From contig NC_090450.1 in NCBI RefSeq assembly GCF_031143425.1, forward strand, positions 217,879,442-217,943,441: 64,000 nucleotides of DNA. Reading direction: 5' to 3'. This DNA is from Pleurodeles waltl. Its lineage: Eukaryota > Chordata > Amphibia > Caudata > Salamandridae. Under the pieces are notes generated by a model. It worked only from the letters and a program-made list of their open reading frames with translations, ran no database searches and was not told where the DNA came from. The position numbers and the translations under genes are program-made. Position 1 is the first letter of the stretch. Every line of letters starts with the position of its first letter. Shown one piece after another: positions 1 through 12,043 of this stretch.

Positions 1-2279
1 CTAAGGGGTCAGATGGGTGACCATTAGAGTTATTCCTTTGCTTAGGGCTCCGAAGAGCCTTTTCAATGAGCCAGGAGCCACAGGCACAGTCCTCTGTATG
101 CTAGCCCAAGGTGCAGCAGATGAAGTCCAACATGAGTGCAGCCTCTCTTGCCAGGCCCAGGGTTCAGGAAGACAGTCCATCTTCGGTCTTTTCTCCAGTT
201 CAATCATAATCTGATGTTCAAGGTGCTAGGGGTGCCATATTTATTCCCAGAAAGAGCCTGGGGGGAGATGATGTGGTCTCTAACTAATGGACTACCAGGA
301 TCCCTCACACCCTGTGATGACTTATAGCTATGTGTGGAATCTAGCAATCCCACAGCAGACTATTTTGCCCACTCCTTACACGTCTGACCACTTCCTTGGA
401 TGTTAGGTGCTTGGTAGCCCACCCTAGAGGGTGTGCGTACCTGTGGACTGCACGGCCAAAGGAAAACCTTTGGTCACTGTCTTCTCTCTGTTCTCGAGGG
501 CAACCTGTCTACCTAAACAAAGGGGCAACCCTTGAGGAGTGGGATGACCATTTTCTCACTATAGGCAGCTTCACCTTTGAAGCTCACCTTTTGAGCCAAC
601 ACCCTCGCTGGCTTCCTACAAGGGGGTAACAACACCTCTTCCTGTGACAGGCTTCTATTGTTCCTGAGCATTGGAGTCTTTCATGCTACTCCTCAGGAGG
701 GCAGAAGGCTGTCTGGTGGCCAGCAACTGTGCAAGGCCACAGGACAATTGAGCAACAGAGTTACAACGTTCTACTAGTTGTTTTTCTTAAAAACTGACAT
801 TGAATTTGACATGGGCATCAAGTCGGGTTTAATTCCACAATTCATTTGATAGCCTAAAGTACCCATTTCAGTGGTGTCATTTAGAAGTTAGCCGGACTGA
901 GAAGTCAGCAGGTAACCCTGTGTTAGCCAATGGAGCTACTAACATTTCCAAAGCAAAATTGACAATTTGGAAGCTGTGGTGTTAGGACATACTAAAAGTA
1001 TATATCCTACTTAATAATATACTGTTCCCTGCCTTATAGCTCCAGAAGCCTTCCTTAGGCTAGACTTATATACATTGTTAAAAAGAAGTGAGACTCGGCT
1101 GTTGGTCTAAATGACAAATTTAAACTAGCAGTTTTAAAACTCCTTTTACAGGGTGCAGTGGCAGGCTGGGGGCCCTTTTGTACCTCGTCTTACACAGGGT
1201 GGAACAACCAGTGCTGCATCCCTGAGGGGACCCTCTGTTTTACGTGCCCTGTAGCATACATTAGGGATTTATAAGTAAGTCACCATATGCCCGTTAGAGT
1301 CAGCCAATTTAACATATATGTTGTAATGGGATAGAACACTGGCACTGAGGTTTGATTAGCAGGCCTTAGTTCACTCTCAGAGTGAAAACACCAGCAGTTA
1401 GTAGTCCAAATAGGCAAAATGTGGGGGGAAATAATCAACAAGCCTGTTTCCTCACTCCCCTAACCAATCCAGATGCTCCTTTATTATTATTAGGTATTAA
1501 GTGTATACGTCAGGTTGGCCGTCAAAAGACAGCTACCAAAGTGACATGCACAATTGAGATTTTAAATGTGCACTACTCCTCATCCTCTGCTCCCAGTCAG
1601 CAGTAATAGACCCACCCCAATAATTGGCTTGGGCTGGCCGGCTGCACTGAAAATTAAAAAGGTTTTAAAATAATCTTACTACCATTTTATTTTTCATGTT
1701 TGCTGCACCCACAGCAGGGTGGGCGCCTCTTCTCCATCCTAATGGAGGCACTGCCGCTGGTTGTAATTACGGTGTAGCATGTGCATTATCTCATGTGGAA
1801 AACATCAACACAGGTAATGTGTTCCACCTGTGTCATAAAGTAACTATCTACTACCCCCACCCCCCTCCACACACACACTATTGGCCCTATCCCATCAGAA
1901 CATTTCCCAAAATCCTAAACTACAAAACCAACCCACACAACATCGATATCATATAGCAATGCTGTATTAAAGTGTAGGCATAAATGAGTTCAACAAACTA
2001 GTATATATATATATATATATATATAAGTTAAACCATTGGGCGACAGTAGAGGTAGCAAAGTCTCCCACGATCTAGTGTTGCAGGCATCAAGTAAAATGTT
2101 ATGCAACATTGGAGGGAGACCAAATGAATGGTTGCCTACGTAGAAGGCTCCACACAAGGACCAAGGATGCATACTAGGTGTAAGAGACTGGATGCATTAG
2201 TTGGGATCTATTTGCCCCAGGTAAAAATTGTCTCATGGTGGGGTGTTTTTCTCCTCCTCTGTGTGCTGAGAGCATTTAT
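1..2279. repeat. Unclassified old dispersed repeats
   Basis: I see no coding region that resembles a known family; the short open frames lack recognisable motifs. Bases about 1150-1480 resemble about 5160-5590 in the same orientation (a fading series of phrases around a 'gtgctgca...cctgagggga' core and an 'actgggg...gttagcaggg' core). The two blocks are probably degraded copies of one dispersed repeat, perhaps LTR-derived. The family is not identified. Confidence 0.35.
2002..2025. repeat. (TA)n microsatellite
   Basis: An uninterrupted run of about 12 TA dinucleotides inside otherwise unassigned repeat sequence. Confidence 0.95.
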
Positions 2280-2485
2280 CCCGGAGGTCTGCTGCTTGCT
2301 GAGGAGCTTGGAAGATGTGGCCGATGGAAACCGCCCAGCCTGGATTGCCAAGCCAGGTCCTCCCTGGAATGGCATGGGTAGCAAAAAAACAATGGATTTA
2401 GGCCCAGATCTCTGTAGAGGGGTGAATGTTTGACATTGTTCAGCATTCCGTCCATCACTTGTTCTTTTTGCAATCTACACCCAGA
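2280..2485 (-). repeat. Inverted relative of the repeat at 14.57 kb
   Basis: Read on the minus strand, this block follows the same order of phrases as the duplicated unit at 14566-15049: a 'gatgga.ggaatgc' start, 'tcaaacattcacc', 'agatctggg', 'aatccat', a T-rich stretch, then 'ccatgcca' and a block with 'ccaggtcctccctgga' on the other strand. It is a dispersed repeat family present at least three times in the window, twice in tandem. No coding potential is visible. Class (SINE-like or satellite) unknown. Confidence 0.5.
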
Positions 2486-2799
2486 GGGCACCTTAGAGGT
2501 GTCCCTCGTAGATCTACCAGTCTGTATGTGTGTTGGCTCACTTGTATCATCCAGCCTGCCACATCAGATGGGCCTGCTCAGCGGAAGGTGTTCTCACCTC
2601 TTCCAGAAGTATGGCTAGCGATTAAGCACATCAAAGCCAGAGGCTTCAAAGCCTCTCCCACCCTTAAAATGCAAACCAGGCATACTCCCAGACCTGGGGA
2701 GCACCACCCCATCCCTGCAGCCCGTTTGGCACCAGAGCATGCTGGGAATGAAATATTTAGGAGGCTTGTTTCACACATCAGCTAGTCACACCCCCAAGG

Positions 2800-4890
2800 T
2801 GAGCTACCTGAAGTGAACAGCCAGAGAAGGGTTTCACTATCTTCATTTTGGTGAAAATAAGGACTTCTGGATCAGGGTTATTGTGGGAAGGTGACTCTCT
2901 ATATAATGCACTAAAATGAAGTACACTGTGCAGAGAGTCCAGTGGATCCACAATTGGTATTCCAGAGGCAAAATTAGGTAGGACTAATGCTGTATTTGTA
3001 GCAGTGTGGGCAAGAAGTTAGGCTTATCAGAGGATAGTGCTAAGCATCTGTTGTACTCACAAAGGCAGTAAATGAAACACACACTCAAAGAATAAATCCA
3101 AGAGAATAGCAATTCTCTTTATATGTGTTCCAAGCACAAGAACTACGTAGTCAGGCAAGTAGACTTTTAAGCATAAATACTTTGCAGTTTCAAAAGTACA
3201 CACTTAGGGCCTGATTATGACCCCGTGGACAGGATACTCCATCACAAAAGTGACGGATAGCCTGTCCGTCGTATTACAAGTTTCATTATATCCTATGGAA
3301 CTTGTAAAACAGCGGGCAGGATATACGTCATGTTTGTGGTGGACTATCCCATCCGCCAATGTCGTAATCAGGCCCTGAGTGCAATTTTCTGAATTCTCCT
3401 AATGTTACCCTGTGGAGGAAAAACAAACCAATGTGAGCGAGTTAAGGTAAGTACTGGGCACTGATCAGAACCACATCAACAGGTCACACTGGGGGTCGCT
3501 AGGGTGGCCGGGTGCAGAGGTGCATTAAGTCCTCGGGTGCCCAGTGGTGTCTTATGGGAGTTTGGTCCTCATGAAGACAGGCTACAGGCTTTGACTAGGA
3601 AGCCAGTCAGGGACAACAAGCAGGTAGGTAGTAGAGTTGGGGTGCTCGAGACATAGGTGCACCTTTTGTCCTCTTATCCTGTGCCTAGGGGTGATTGATG
3701 CAGGGCTGTCTTTAGGGATCAGATTTTCACATCTGGAGCACTCGCAGTCAGGGGGTCCTGCAGGCATTGTGTAGGAGTCCAGAAGGGGTGGACCCAGAGT
3801 GGACCCAAGCTCCTATGGAGCTGGGGGACATCCTTGGCCCCAATGATCCACCCCAGATGGGTTTAGGGGTCCCGGGTTCAGGGGTTCCGGGTGCAATGGT
3901 GACTGTAGAGGTCTGATTTTTTCTATCCACAAGCCTGTTGGAGAGGGGGCCTGCGTGCAAAGGCTGCAGGTATCTCTAGGAGAGTCCAAGATGGGAGAGA
4001 CCACACTGGACTCAGTCTCGGGGCAGCTGGGGACCTGCATTGGCACTGTCGGTTGGCTTCACCATGGGTCATGGATGTCAAGTGCAGTGTTCATTTCTGG
4101 TGTCAAGTTTCCAGGGTTCTAGCAGCTGCAGAGTCTTTCCTTGGATTTTCTTGTTGCAGGGCAAGTCCGGTGACCACAGGAGACTTGAATCTTTATTGAA
4201 GGCTGGATGAATTGGCTTCTTCTGCAGTATCCTTCAAGGTCAGCAGGAAGGCCAGAGAGGCTGGTTTCAGGTCAGCTGCTGCTTCTTTTTCTCTTTTGCG
4301 GATGCAACTATTCTTTGTCCGGGTCTTCTTAGGTTGTCAAAATATGAGTTCTAGGGTTCAGGAGTGCCACCTAAATACTCAAGTTAGAGCTTTTACAGGG
4401 AGTTTCAGGTGTTAGCCAACGGGCTGACCACCTTAAGCGTGGCCACACCCTTCTTCTGACCACTTCTGCTGGGAAGTGGGCATAACCCTAACTCAAGTGG
4501 CCTAATTCCTTCTAAACAAGATGGAGGAGTTTAAAAAGTAGTGTCCACTTCAGCTTGTCCAACTTATGGGTGGGACTGGCATGAAGTGTGCACTCCTCCT
4601 AATTTAACTAATTTTCCCACCTATGCTGCCCCCAAAAGGTGGGTCAGGACAGGGGGGTTGGTCATCCCGTCCATCTGGAGAGACCTGGGTCGCATTACAA
4701 AGAGGGCAAAGCCTTTGAAGCTTCCTACCCTGGAATGTCCATCCTGCCTGGGAGAGGAGCTCACACCTCTGCCCAGAGCAGACGTTTGTCTCAGGCCCTT
4801 GAGGGTGCTGGCTCTCACCTTGGGAGGCCAGAAATGGGTCTGTGGTGGCTGAACTGGTCAGGACCGATCTCCAAGCACACTAGCAGTTAG
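2800..4890 (-). repeat. Unclassified repeat, possibly an antisense LTR
   Basis: No protein motif is seen in any frame. On the minus strand the block has a polyadenylation-like AATAAAG near 4190-4197 and many GC-rich CT-type phrases like those of the gypsy LTRs elsewhere in the window. I infer a long LTR-type repeat in reverse orientation, but I could not find its ends or a target duplication. It contains the small MITE at 3207-3375. Confidence 0.3.
3207..3375. mobile_element. Short palindromic MITE (Harbinger-like)
   Basis: A 169-bp segment with inverted termini: GGGCCTGATTATGAC at the left and, read inward from the right, GGGCCTGATTACGAC. The flanking trinucleotides are TTA (left) and TGA (right), one mismatch from a 3-bp target duplication, which is the duplication size of PIF/Harbinger elements. 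It has no coding capacity. Assignment to Harbinger rests on terminus style and duplication length only. Confidence 0.6.
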
Positions 4891-6249
4891 TAGGTTCTCA
4901 GGTGGTACCTATAGGGTGCCTTCTGTGTGCATGTTTTAATAAATCTATCACTGGATCAGTGTGGGTCTATTATTCTAAGATGTTTGATAACAAACATCCC
5001 AGGATTCAGAGAAGCCATCGTGTAGCTGGGGAACTCTTAATGACCAGTGTCCATCACATGAATATTAAAATGGCTTCCCTGTGTACTTACTGTGTCTCAG
5101 AATCGACAGAGACATATCAGGGGCATATCTTCTCATGCATTTATACCCTCACATATGCCTGGATGCACCCTGCATTAGGGGTGACTTACACCTGCCACAT
5201 GCAGTGATAGGGGACCTGGCACGCACTGGGGTGTGTGACAGGTTGTTTTTTCAATTTAACCTGCACCAACACATGCAGTCCGCAATGGCAGCACTGCATG
5301 GGTCAGATGAGGGGTCCCTGAGGGTGGCACAATTGGTGCTGCAGCCCTCAGGGACCTTCCTTAGTACCCTAGCCCTAGGCACCAGGGGTACCATTTACTA
5401 GAGGCTCACTATGGTAGCTAAAGAATTTATCAATTATGCAAAACAACTGTGGAGTTTTGGGGAAAGAGATCTGGAACTGGGGACCAGGTTAGCAGGGACT
5501 CAGCACCCTAACAGTCAAAGCCACATCAGAAACCAGGCAAAAAGTGGGGGCTAAGCATGTCAAAAAGGGAGCTTTCCGACAGTTATGCCAACTCCTCACA
5601 GGGAGTGGTCATATAGGTGGTGTAGTCATCCTAGAGGTAGGTAGCCCATTTCCTAGTACCTTGTACTCCCCTAAACACCCCTAAACTGAGTATTTGGTGG
5701 TCTCCTCAACACCAGATATGCACATTCAACTTCCTGGGACTGAAGAAGGATAAAGAAGAGACAACACCACGAGAACTAAGGACCTGTACAGAAACTGGTG
5801 CCAAAGCCTGCCTTGCTGCTTGCTTCCTAACAATTGCAAAGACCTGACTTGTCCTGTAGCTTTGCATCCTTCCTAACCCTTGGAGGACTGCCCAACACTT
5901 CCAGAATCAGTGGTCATCTCCCTTGTGGTGGAGAAGACACCCCCCTGCATCTGCAGGCACTGACCTCATCTTCTCGGCTCACCATGTTGTTGGCCATTGG
6001 ACCCACCAAGGGAGCAACACTTCAGGAGGAAGTACGTGTTGCTCTAGGAGGTCAGCCCCATCTCTCTGCCATGTTACAGGATGCTAAACCCTCCAGAGGC
6101 AACCCTACACCAATACCATGAGTACTGGGGCACATGCACCAGCCAAGGCTTGATCTACCCCACCTCCTTGGAGGCCTTCCTGCATGATTGGGAACTTCCA
6201 GACCATTGAGACACATGACCAGAGTGTCCCGCATGTCTTGTTTTTCCCT
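4891..6249. repeat. Unclassified dispersed repeats before the old LTR
   Basis: No recognisable protein is present. Bases about 5160-5590 are related to 1150-1480. The region from about 5700 carries phrases typical of LTR leader sequence and may be part of the 5' LTR of the old gypsy copy, but I could only align the LTR to its 3' partner from about 6286. Confidence 0.3.
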
Positions 6250-7529
6250 TGTCTACAGGAGAGTGAGACCAGAGAGAGCCTCGACCTCAAGTGGCCAGCC
6301 AGCCAAACACCTCTGCACATGAGCCTCCCAGGCCAGGTCCACACCTGCTGACTGCCTCTCCTTGGCCTGTTTGTCCCCATGACATGAGCCCCACTATGGG
6401 TTCAACCGGACTTGTCTCCAAGTCCCCCATTGCAGCTTCTTTTGTTTCAGGTCCCTTTGACTTAATTGATGTACCGCTCAAGGCTACCATTCCCAAAAGC
6501 ACCTCTGCACCCAAACACACCAGGTCAGGTAAAGGGAAACAGCTGGTGGTACTTTGGACTGTGTTTCCCTGCCACCTTAAATCCCAAAAGCCCCCTCTGA
6601 ACTCCATCTGCAAGTACTACTTTGGTATATGTGTTTTTCTTCCCATAAGTTAACACTGGAGAGTTTGAGGCACATGCCTCAAAACCATTATTTGAACTAT
6701 TTTTTTGTTTTCTCTAAAAATGAGAGCTCCAAAAGTGCTAAAGTTATTTTAAAGATCTTGTGGGCAGTTTTATGAAAAGTGCAGCCCCACTTTTCTAGTG
6801 CCCCTTGGTGCCCCCCTAACGCCATCATGTGTGCACTGTATTTAATATATGGAGCACCATGGCGGAAGTTAGGGAACTAGCATCATCGTTTTTGAAGCTA
6901 GTTCTGTGCTTTGCAGGATTAGCGTAAAACATTTTGATGCAAATCCTGCAAAGCCCGTTGAGGCCCATTGTAAACAATGGTGTGAATGCTTTTAGCGTCT
7001 GCAGGCTTTAGAAGTGGAGAAAAAAATGATGCAAAGAAATCTCTTAGGCGCACCAAACAGGGAAATTCCCCCTTTTCATACATTATGCCTGCGTATTATG
7101 CCTGGTGCAGGCATAATGTGGCGCAAAGGGTTACAAAGTGACGCAATGCATGCATTGTGCCAATTTCTAAATTTGGTGTGGCGATTTTGGCCTGGTTGGG
7201 CCTAATTAGCATACAAAAAATGACGCTAATGTGGCACAAGGAGGAGCTAGGGGATCTTAAATCTGCCCCTTAGAGTCTAAAATTATACAAAAATCTATTT
7301 TTATAAATTGGTCGGGAATTTTCTCATTGAGTGTGTGAACCATTTATTGACTGTGTACAACACCTACGTAATACTCCTCTCTGATAAGCCTAAGATGCTT
7401 AACCACACTGCCACAAATAGAGTGGTTTGGCTTATTAACGTAAGCCCTGTAAACCATAATGGTTGTGCAGACTTTTTTCAAAATGTGCCAATACATTGTC
7501 ACCACTACATAAGGAGTCAGCTTCCTGCA
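6250..7529 (+). mobile_element. 5' LTR remnant of old Gmr1-like gypsy element
   Basis: Bases 6286-6760 and 7273-7310 align with 15050-15570, downstream of the RNase H relic, in the same orientation. Shared landmarks are 'cagccagccaaacacctctgc', 'aagtcccccattgcag', 'ccaccttaaatcccaaa' without the intervening variants, and 'aactattttt'. The right end 'cttcctgca' is followed by 'tttgtggtatagcagtggga', which matches the start of the internal region of the younger element at 27700. The LTR start was not found. A MITE interrupts it at 6761-7269. Confidence 0.65.
6761..7269. mobile_element. MITE inserted in the old 5' LTR
   Basis: The partner LTR runs straight through the position where this 509-bp block sits (compare about 15505). 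The left end TGGGCAG and the right end CTGCCCC are inverted, and the surrounding trinucleotides TTG and TTA differ by one base, in keeping with a 3-bp target duplication. The interior has short inverted phrases (for example 'gcataatg' and 'ctgcaaag' pairs) and no credible gene. Probably a non-autonomous Harbinger-type element. Confidence 0.65.
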
Positions 7530-7822
7530 TTTGTGGTATAGCAGTGGGATACAAGATTTGCATTTTATGATACCACTTGGTCAATAGGTGTGTTTCACTA
7601 AGAAATCCACAACTGACACTAGTCCAAAACTATTTTTTTTAATTTTTACATTTTTGATTTTTTTTGTCTAAATTGTCAAATTTGAAACTGTCAGGGCAGT
7701 GTGTTAAGTCCCCCATTCCATTGCAATAGAATATTTTTTTTAAAGTACTAGTCAGTTAAGCTTAAAACTTTTCTTCTACAATTTTGCTTAGTTCTCAAAA
7801 CAATGTCCCAATTGTACCAAAC

Positions 7823-8272
7823 ATGCCTGGCCCAGGGAAAACAGTACAGGAACTCGATCTGTCCCCTTATCTGCAGGTTGGGATGCAGCAGTTAGAAATC
7901 CTCTGTAAGGCCAGTAACATTACTATTGCCTCAAACCCTACAGGAACAAGCTTGCAGGGGGCCATTGCCGAATTTTATTCAGCCCAGTTGGCAAAGAGTC
8001 CTACGACCTTTGAGATGAAGGATGCCGATACTCTAGTGGATAGCTCCCTCAATCTAACTAGAGAGGATGAGGACCAAAACCTCTATCCTGCCATTAGACC
8101 TCAAGCGTCTTCCCCTTCTGGGGATAGGTCAGACTACTCAAGGCACAAAGAAATAGGTGAACTAGTTGAAAACAATGTATATCTTTCACAACTTGTCAAA
8201 AGGGCAGCCCTTGAAACCAAAATACTGGCAATAGAAAGAAAAAGGGCTGAGATGGGTCTAGGAACAAAATAA
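7823..8272 (+). pseudogene. Gag N-terminal fragment, old Gmr1-like element
   Basis: This open frame begins MPGPGKTVQELDLSPYL and ends RKRAEMGLGTK. It occupies the position of gag, about 290 bp after the LTR end, like the gag of the intact element at 27971. Its start region resembles the N-terminal SAP-like segment of that gag in layout (short lead, helical block, Ser/acidic linker, then a Lys/Glu-rich helix). The capsid, zinc knuckle and protease are missing, apparently by internal deletion, because the next recognisable sequence at about 8385 matches the region just before integrase. The start Met at 7823 is the first in frame. Function is lost in this copy. Confidence 0.6.
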
Positions 8273-8384
8273 ATATATATAGAGAAAAAAGGGATAGTCC
8301 CGACAGAAAAGGCAGGAAGGCTGGGAAACCAACTCCCACACAGACAAAAGCTCAGGTCCCCTCTCCCCAGAAGAAGACTTGACA

Positions 8385-8670
8385 GCCCTTGAGTGAACAG
8401 AAGCTGAGGAACTTGGGCCTTACACAGCAGAGCTACTAGGTCCAGGGGAACCCTCTAGGGAAGATCTGTGCCAAGGACAAGTAACTTGTCCCCCTCTTGA
8501 AAGCCCGAGACAGCAAACTGCTGCACAGGAAAAGGGAGATGTCAGTGGTCCCCACAGGACCTATTGGAAGAAAGGGCTGCTGTGCACAGAGGCCACAGAT
8601 CGCAAACCTGGTGCCACTAGGAGAGTCGTAGTTCCTCAGATGTACAGAGTTTCTACTTACGTTGTTCCAT
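8385..8670 (+). pseudogene. Integrase N-terminal relic (old gypsy copy)
   Basis: Translation in the plus strand gives an acidic linker with TAELLG, then TYWKKGLLCTEATDRKPGA and RRVVVPQMYR. These correspond to the sequence just before the H2C2 zinc-binding region in the intact copy at about 30120-30380. The relic stops at the HDIP position of that domain, where a reverse-oriented LTR (8671-10928) has inserted. Several frame breaks are present. Confidence 0.7.
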
Positions 8671-10928
8671 TGTGAGAAGTTGGGTTGTTAGCTCACTGGG
8701 GTGTGTGCCCTGGTCAAGCAACAGACACAGGGGGTCATTCTGACTCCCGCCGGGCGCAGTCACCGCGCGCCCGGCGGGAGCCGTCAAAATACCGTACCGC
8801 GGTCGGAAGACCGCGGCGGGTATTTTGAGTTTTCCCCTGGGCTGGCGGGCGGCCTTCAAAAGGCCGCCCGCCAGCCCAGGGGAAAACGACCTTCCCACCA
8901 TGAAGCCGGCTCGTAATCGAGCCGGCGGAGTGGGAAGGTGCGACGGGTGCTACTGCACCCGTCGCGTATTTCACTGTCTGCTATGCAGACAGTGAAATAC
9001 AAGTGGGGCCCTCTTACGGGGGCCCCTGCAGTGCCCATGCCATTGGCATGGGCACTGCAGGGGCCCCCAGGGGCCCCGCGACACCCCCTAACGCCGCCTT
9101 GGAGGATTCTGATGGGCAGCGGAAAACCGGCGGGAGACCGCCGGTTTTCCTGCACTGACCGCGGCCAAAGCGCCGCGGTCAGAATGCCCTGCGGGGCACC
9201 GCCGGTCTGTCGGCGGTGCTCCCGCCGACCCTGGCGGTCTGAGACCGCCGGGGTCAGAATGACCCCCACAGTCTCCTTGAGGGTGAACCACAAAAAGTCA
9301 ATAATTTAACGTGTGATTAACCCTGGGTAGCATGACACAAAAAGCAGGCTAGAGGTAGAGGCAATGTTTTAAGTATTTAAGATGTACACAAACAGCAACA
9401 CAGTGGCAATGCAACACAGCACAATAAAGTCCCCAAACCAATTTAGAAAAATTTAGAAATTCCTAGTAAATTATTTGACACCAAACCCACCAAAGTCCAA
9501 TTGGTAACACCGGAGTTATGAATTTTTAAAATTTAAGGTTCAAAATAGCAAGTTCTTAGTTTTGGATAATTGACATCTAGGCACTTTTAGCACCACAATT
9601 AAGGGTCCAGGAGTAGGTGGAGACCACTTGGGGGTTCATGACTCATTTAGGTAGGGTCCAGGTGCGTGTTCAAGATGGTGGGAGCCTGTTATGCCCCTGT
9701 TGCTCTGAACCGGAGGCCAGCAAGGTTAGCCCTTTGAGTCACTTCCGACGTCCTGGGTGCAAGTAAAGATGCAGGGCTGCACCTCCGACCTTGCCTCTGA
9801 AGGTTCAAGGAAGGCTCCAGGTAAGCAAAGCAGTCCTTCCAGATATAGCAGCGGCCTGGGAGGGTGCACAGCAGGTCACAGCAGCAGGCAGTCCTCTGAG
9901 AGTTCTTCCACAGGTCCAGTAGTGAACTGACAAGTGGGTCAGAGATCCCTATTTTTATACCGTGGTGCCCTGCTCCTAGACATTGGAGAAGTTTCCAGAA
10001 GAGTTCTCCCCTGAACTGGCTTCTAGCTGGCTGCATTGAAAATACAGGGTAGTTAATCCTATTATGTGGTTGCAGCCAGTTAATGAGCCATTCAGGCTCA
10101 GCTAATCACATTGTTGTATGACTTTCTGGAGGGAATTCACAAAGTTCTGTCAGTTACATCCAGTTATGTGACCTAAGCCAGGCTGTAGGCACAAAGGTCT
10201 ATGGGTAGGAAAATGCCAACTTTCTAAAAATGGCATTGTCAAATATGTATTTACCATTAAAGAGGGTTTATCATTACACATTCATAGGTACCAACATGAC
10301 AAGGCTACCTCCTCTGGTTTAGGAATGACAACTTAATAAATATAATAAGGTATCCCCAATTTTATGCTATGAGAGGGCTCACTTCACAGTAGTGAAAAAT
10401 TAATTTGGGAGTTTTTCACTACTAGGACATGTAAAACTAAAAACTGCATGTTCTACATATTAATTACACAACACCCTACCCTGTGGGCTACGTAGGTCCT
10501 GCCTTATGGGTGACTTCCATGTAATAAAAGGGGAGTTTAAGGCTTGACAAAGGGTTTTAAATGCCAGGTCGACATGGCTGGGGGACATTTCCTTCAGGCT
10601 GCAATGGCATGCCTGGGACATGTTTTAAAGTGCTACTTGAGTGGGTGGCACAATAAGTGCTGCAAACACACTGGTAGTATTTAATTTACAAGCCTTGGGT
10701 ATATGGTATGCCACTCTACACGGGACTTACATGTAAATTAAATATGCCAATCAGATGTATGCAAATCAAGCCATGTTTAGAGAGTGAGCACAAGCACTTT
10801 AGCACTGGTTAGCAGTTGTAAAGTGTACAGAGTCCTAAGGTCAGCAACCAAAAATCCAGCAAATATTAGGAGGAGGAACTTAAAAAGTTGAGTCTGACCC
10901 TGTAGAGAGGGCTCCAACCCTCATGACA
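8671..10928 (-). mobile_element. Solo LTR, minus orientation, with nested MITE
   Basis: On the minus strand the block begins TGTCATGAGGGTTGGAG (10928 downward) and ends CTTCTCACA (8671), so it has TG...CA termini. It sits exactly between two halves of the integrase relic. Flanking pentamers TCCAT and TCCCC are a degraded match for a 5-bp duplication. Removing the MITE (8730-9267) and its duplication leaves about 1.7 kb. There is no coding sequence. It is a different LTR family from the gypsy element it hit; superfamily not determined. Confidence 0.55.
8730..9267. mobile_element. Hairpin-chain MITE (538 bp)
   Basis: Termini are inverted: GGGGGTCATTCTGACTCCCG at the left and GGGGGTCATTCTGACCCCGG read inward from the right, with a perfect 3-bp ACA duplication (8727-8729 and 9268-9270). 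The interior is an unbroken series of independent hairpins: arms around 8831-8886, 8890-8938, 8940-8966, 8967-9001, 9005-9067, 9118-9150 and 9158-9180, each nearly perfect. It is very GC-rich compared with its surroundings. It encodes nothing; open frames on both strands are a by-product of the palindromes. The 3-bp duplication and termini suggest the Harbinger superfamily. Confidence 0.85.
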
Positions 10929-10934
10929 TCCCCC

Positions 10935-12040
10935 TAGTTGCTGAAAGTGGTGGGGTCCAAGATGTGAGCCCCTTGACCCTGAAACAGCTTCAGGAAACAG
11001 GTTTATTCTGGTGGTAGTGGATCATGCCATCAGGCATCCTGAGGCTTTTCCTGTTAGGATTGTCACTGCTCCTGCTTTTGCCAGGAGCAAAAGCAGGAGC
11101 CCTACTTCGCCAGGGCCCTCGTAAGTATTTTTTAGAAGAGCGGGTTTCCCTAAGAATGTGAATTCAGACAGAGTTAGTAACTTTCCTGTCTGCTTACCTA
11201 AAGCAAAGTGGGCTGAATGTGGGGTGATCCATGAGTTCACCACACCATATCACTCACAAATAAATTGCCTTGTTGAAAGGTTTAACAAGATCATGAAAGG
11301 GATGATTATGAGGCTCCCTGAAAAACTCAGAAGGATTGGGATGTCCTGTTACCATGCCTGCTTTTCACCTACAGAGAAGTGCCACAGAAGGGAGTGGGTT
11401 TTAGTTCCTTTGACCTTCTGTTTTGCCATTGTGTAAGGGGTCCCCCAAGACTGGTGGGAAGGTTGGTAGAAGTCTCTCAAAGTGCCCAAACTGTACATAG
11501 TGGAATATATACTTTGCCTTTGTTCCAAGATGGCTGAGTACACGGTGAAAGTGAACCACAACCTTGAGGCAATCCAAAAGCTCCAGAACCAGTAGATTGA
11601 CCAAACAGTTGCACTGGTTACATTTCAACTGCAGCCTGTGGCACCTAGGGCCCTCCAAGACAGATGGAGTGGACCGTACCCCAGCCTTAAGAGAAAAGGG
11701 GAAGTCACCTACTTGATGAACCTTGGCACTCCCAGGAGCCCCAACCGGGTCAGCCTGTGAATTGCCTGAAACCCTTTTATAACAGGGCTGATGTGACTAT
11801 GCTCATGGTCACCAATGAGGGACAGGAAGAAGAGAGTAAACCTCTCCCTGGCCTCCTCTCAAATAACCCTAACAATGAGTCTATTAAGGAAGTTATCTTC
11901 TCAGACTGCCTCACTGTCCAACAGCAAACTGACTTCAGGCAAGACTTGGGGCAGTATGCTGAACTCTTTTCCCTAACCCCTAGTCGGATACTTGGTGCAC
12001 ACATGAAGTAGACACTGGGGACAGCCCTTTTGTAAAAAAT
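10935..12040 (+). pseudogene. Integrase core and C-terminus relic (old gypsy copy)
   Basis: Motifs read in order: NRFILVVVDHA, then NSDRVSNF (second catalytic Asp), FTTPYHSQINCLVERFNK (catalytic Glu), then the C-terminal region with APRALQDRWSG and LKPFYNRADVTMLMVTNEG. The order matches the intact copy at 30590-31500. The stretch carrying the first catalytic Asp is lost at the left junction, and frameshifts and stops are frequent. It runs directly into the start of reverse transcriptase (GAHMKVDTGD-like phrase) and is cut there by the MITE at 12044. It shows that this older copy also had integrase upstream of RT. Confidence 0.85.
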
Positions 12041-12043
12041 GAA

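Noticed and set aside
4541..4852. 103-codon plus-strand frame
   Set aside because: No motif, no splice context, and it lies in a repeat that looks like a reverse LTR.
8653..9309. Several frames of 65-145 codons on both strands
   Set aside because: By-products of the hairpin-chain MITE: palindromes make both strands open together.
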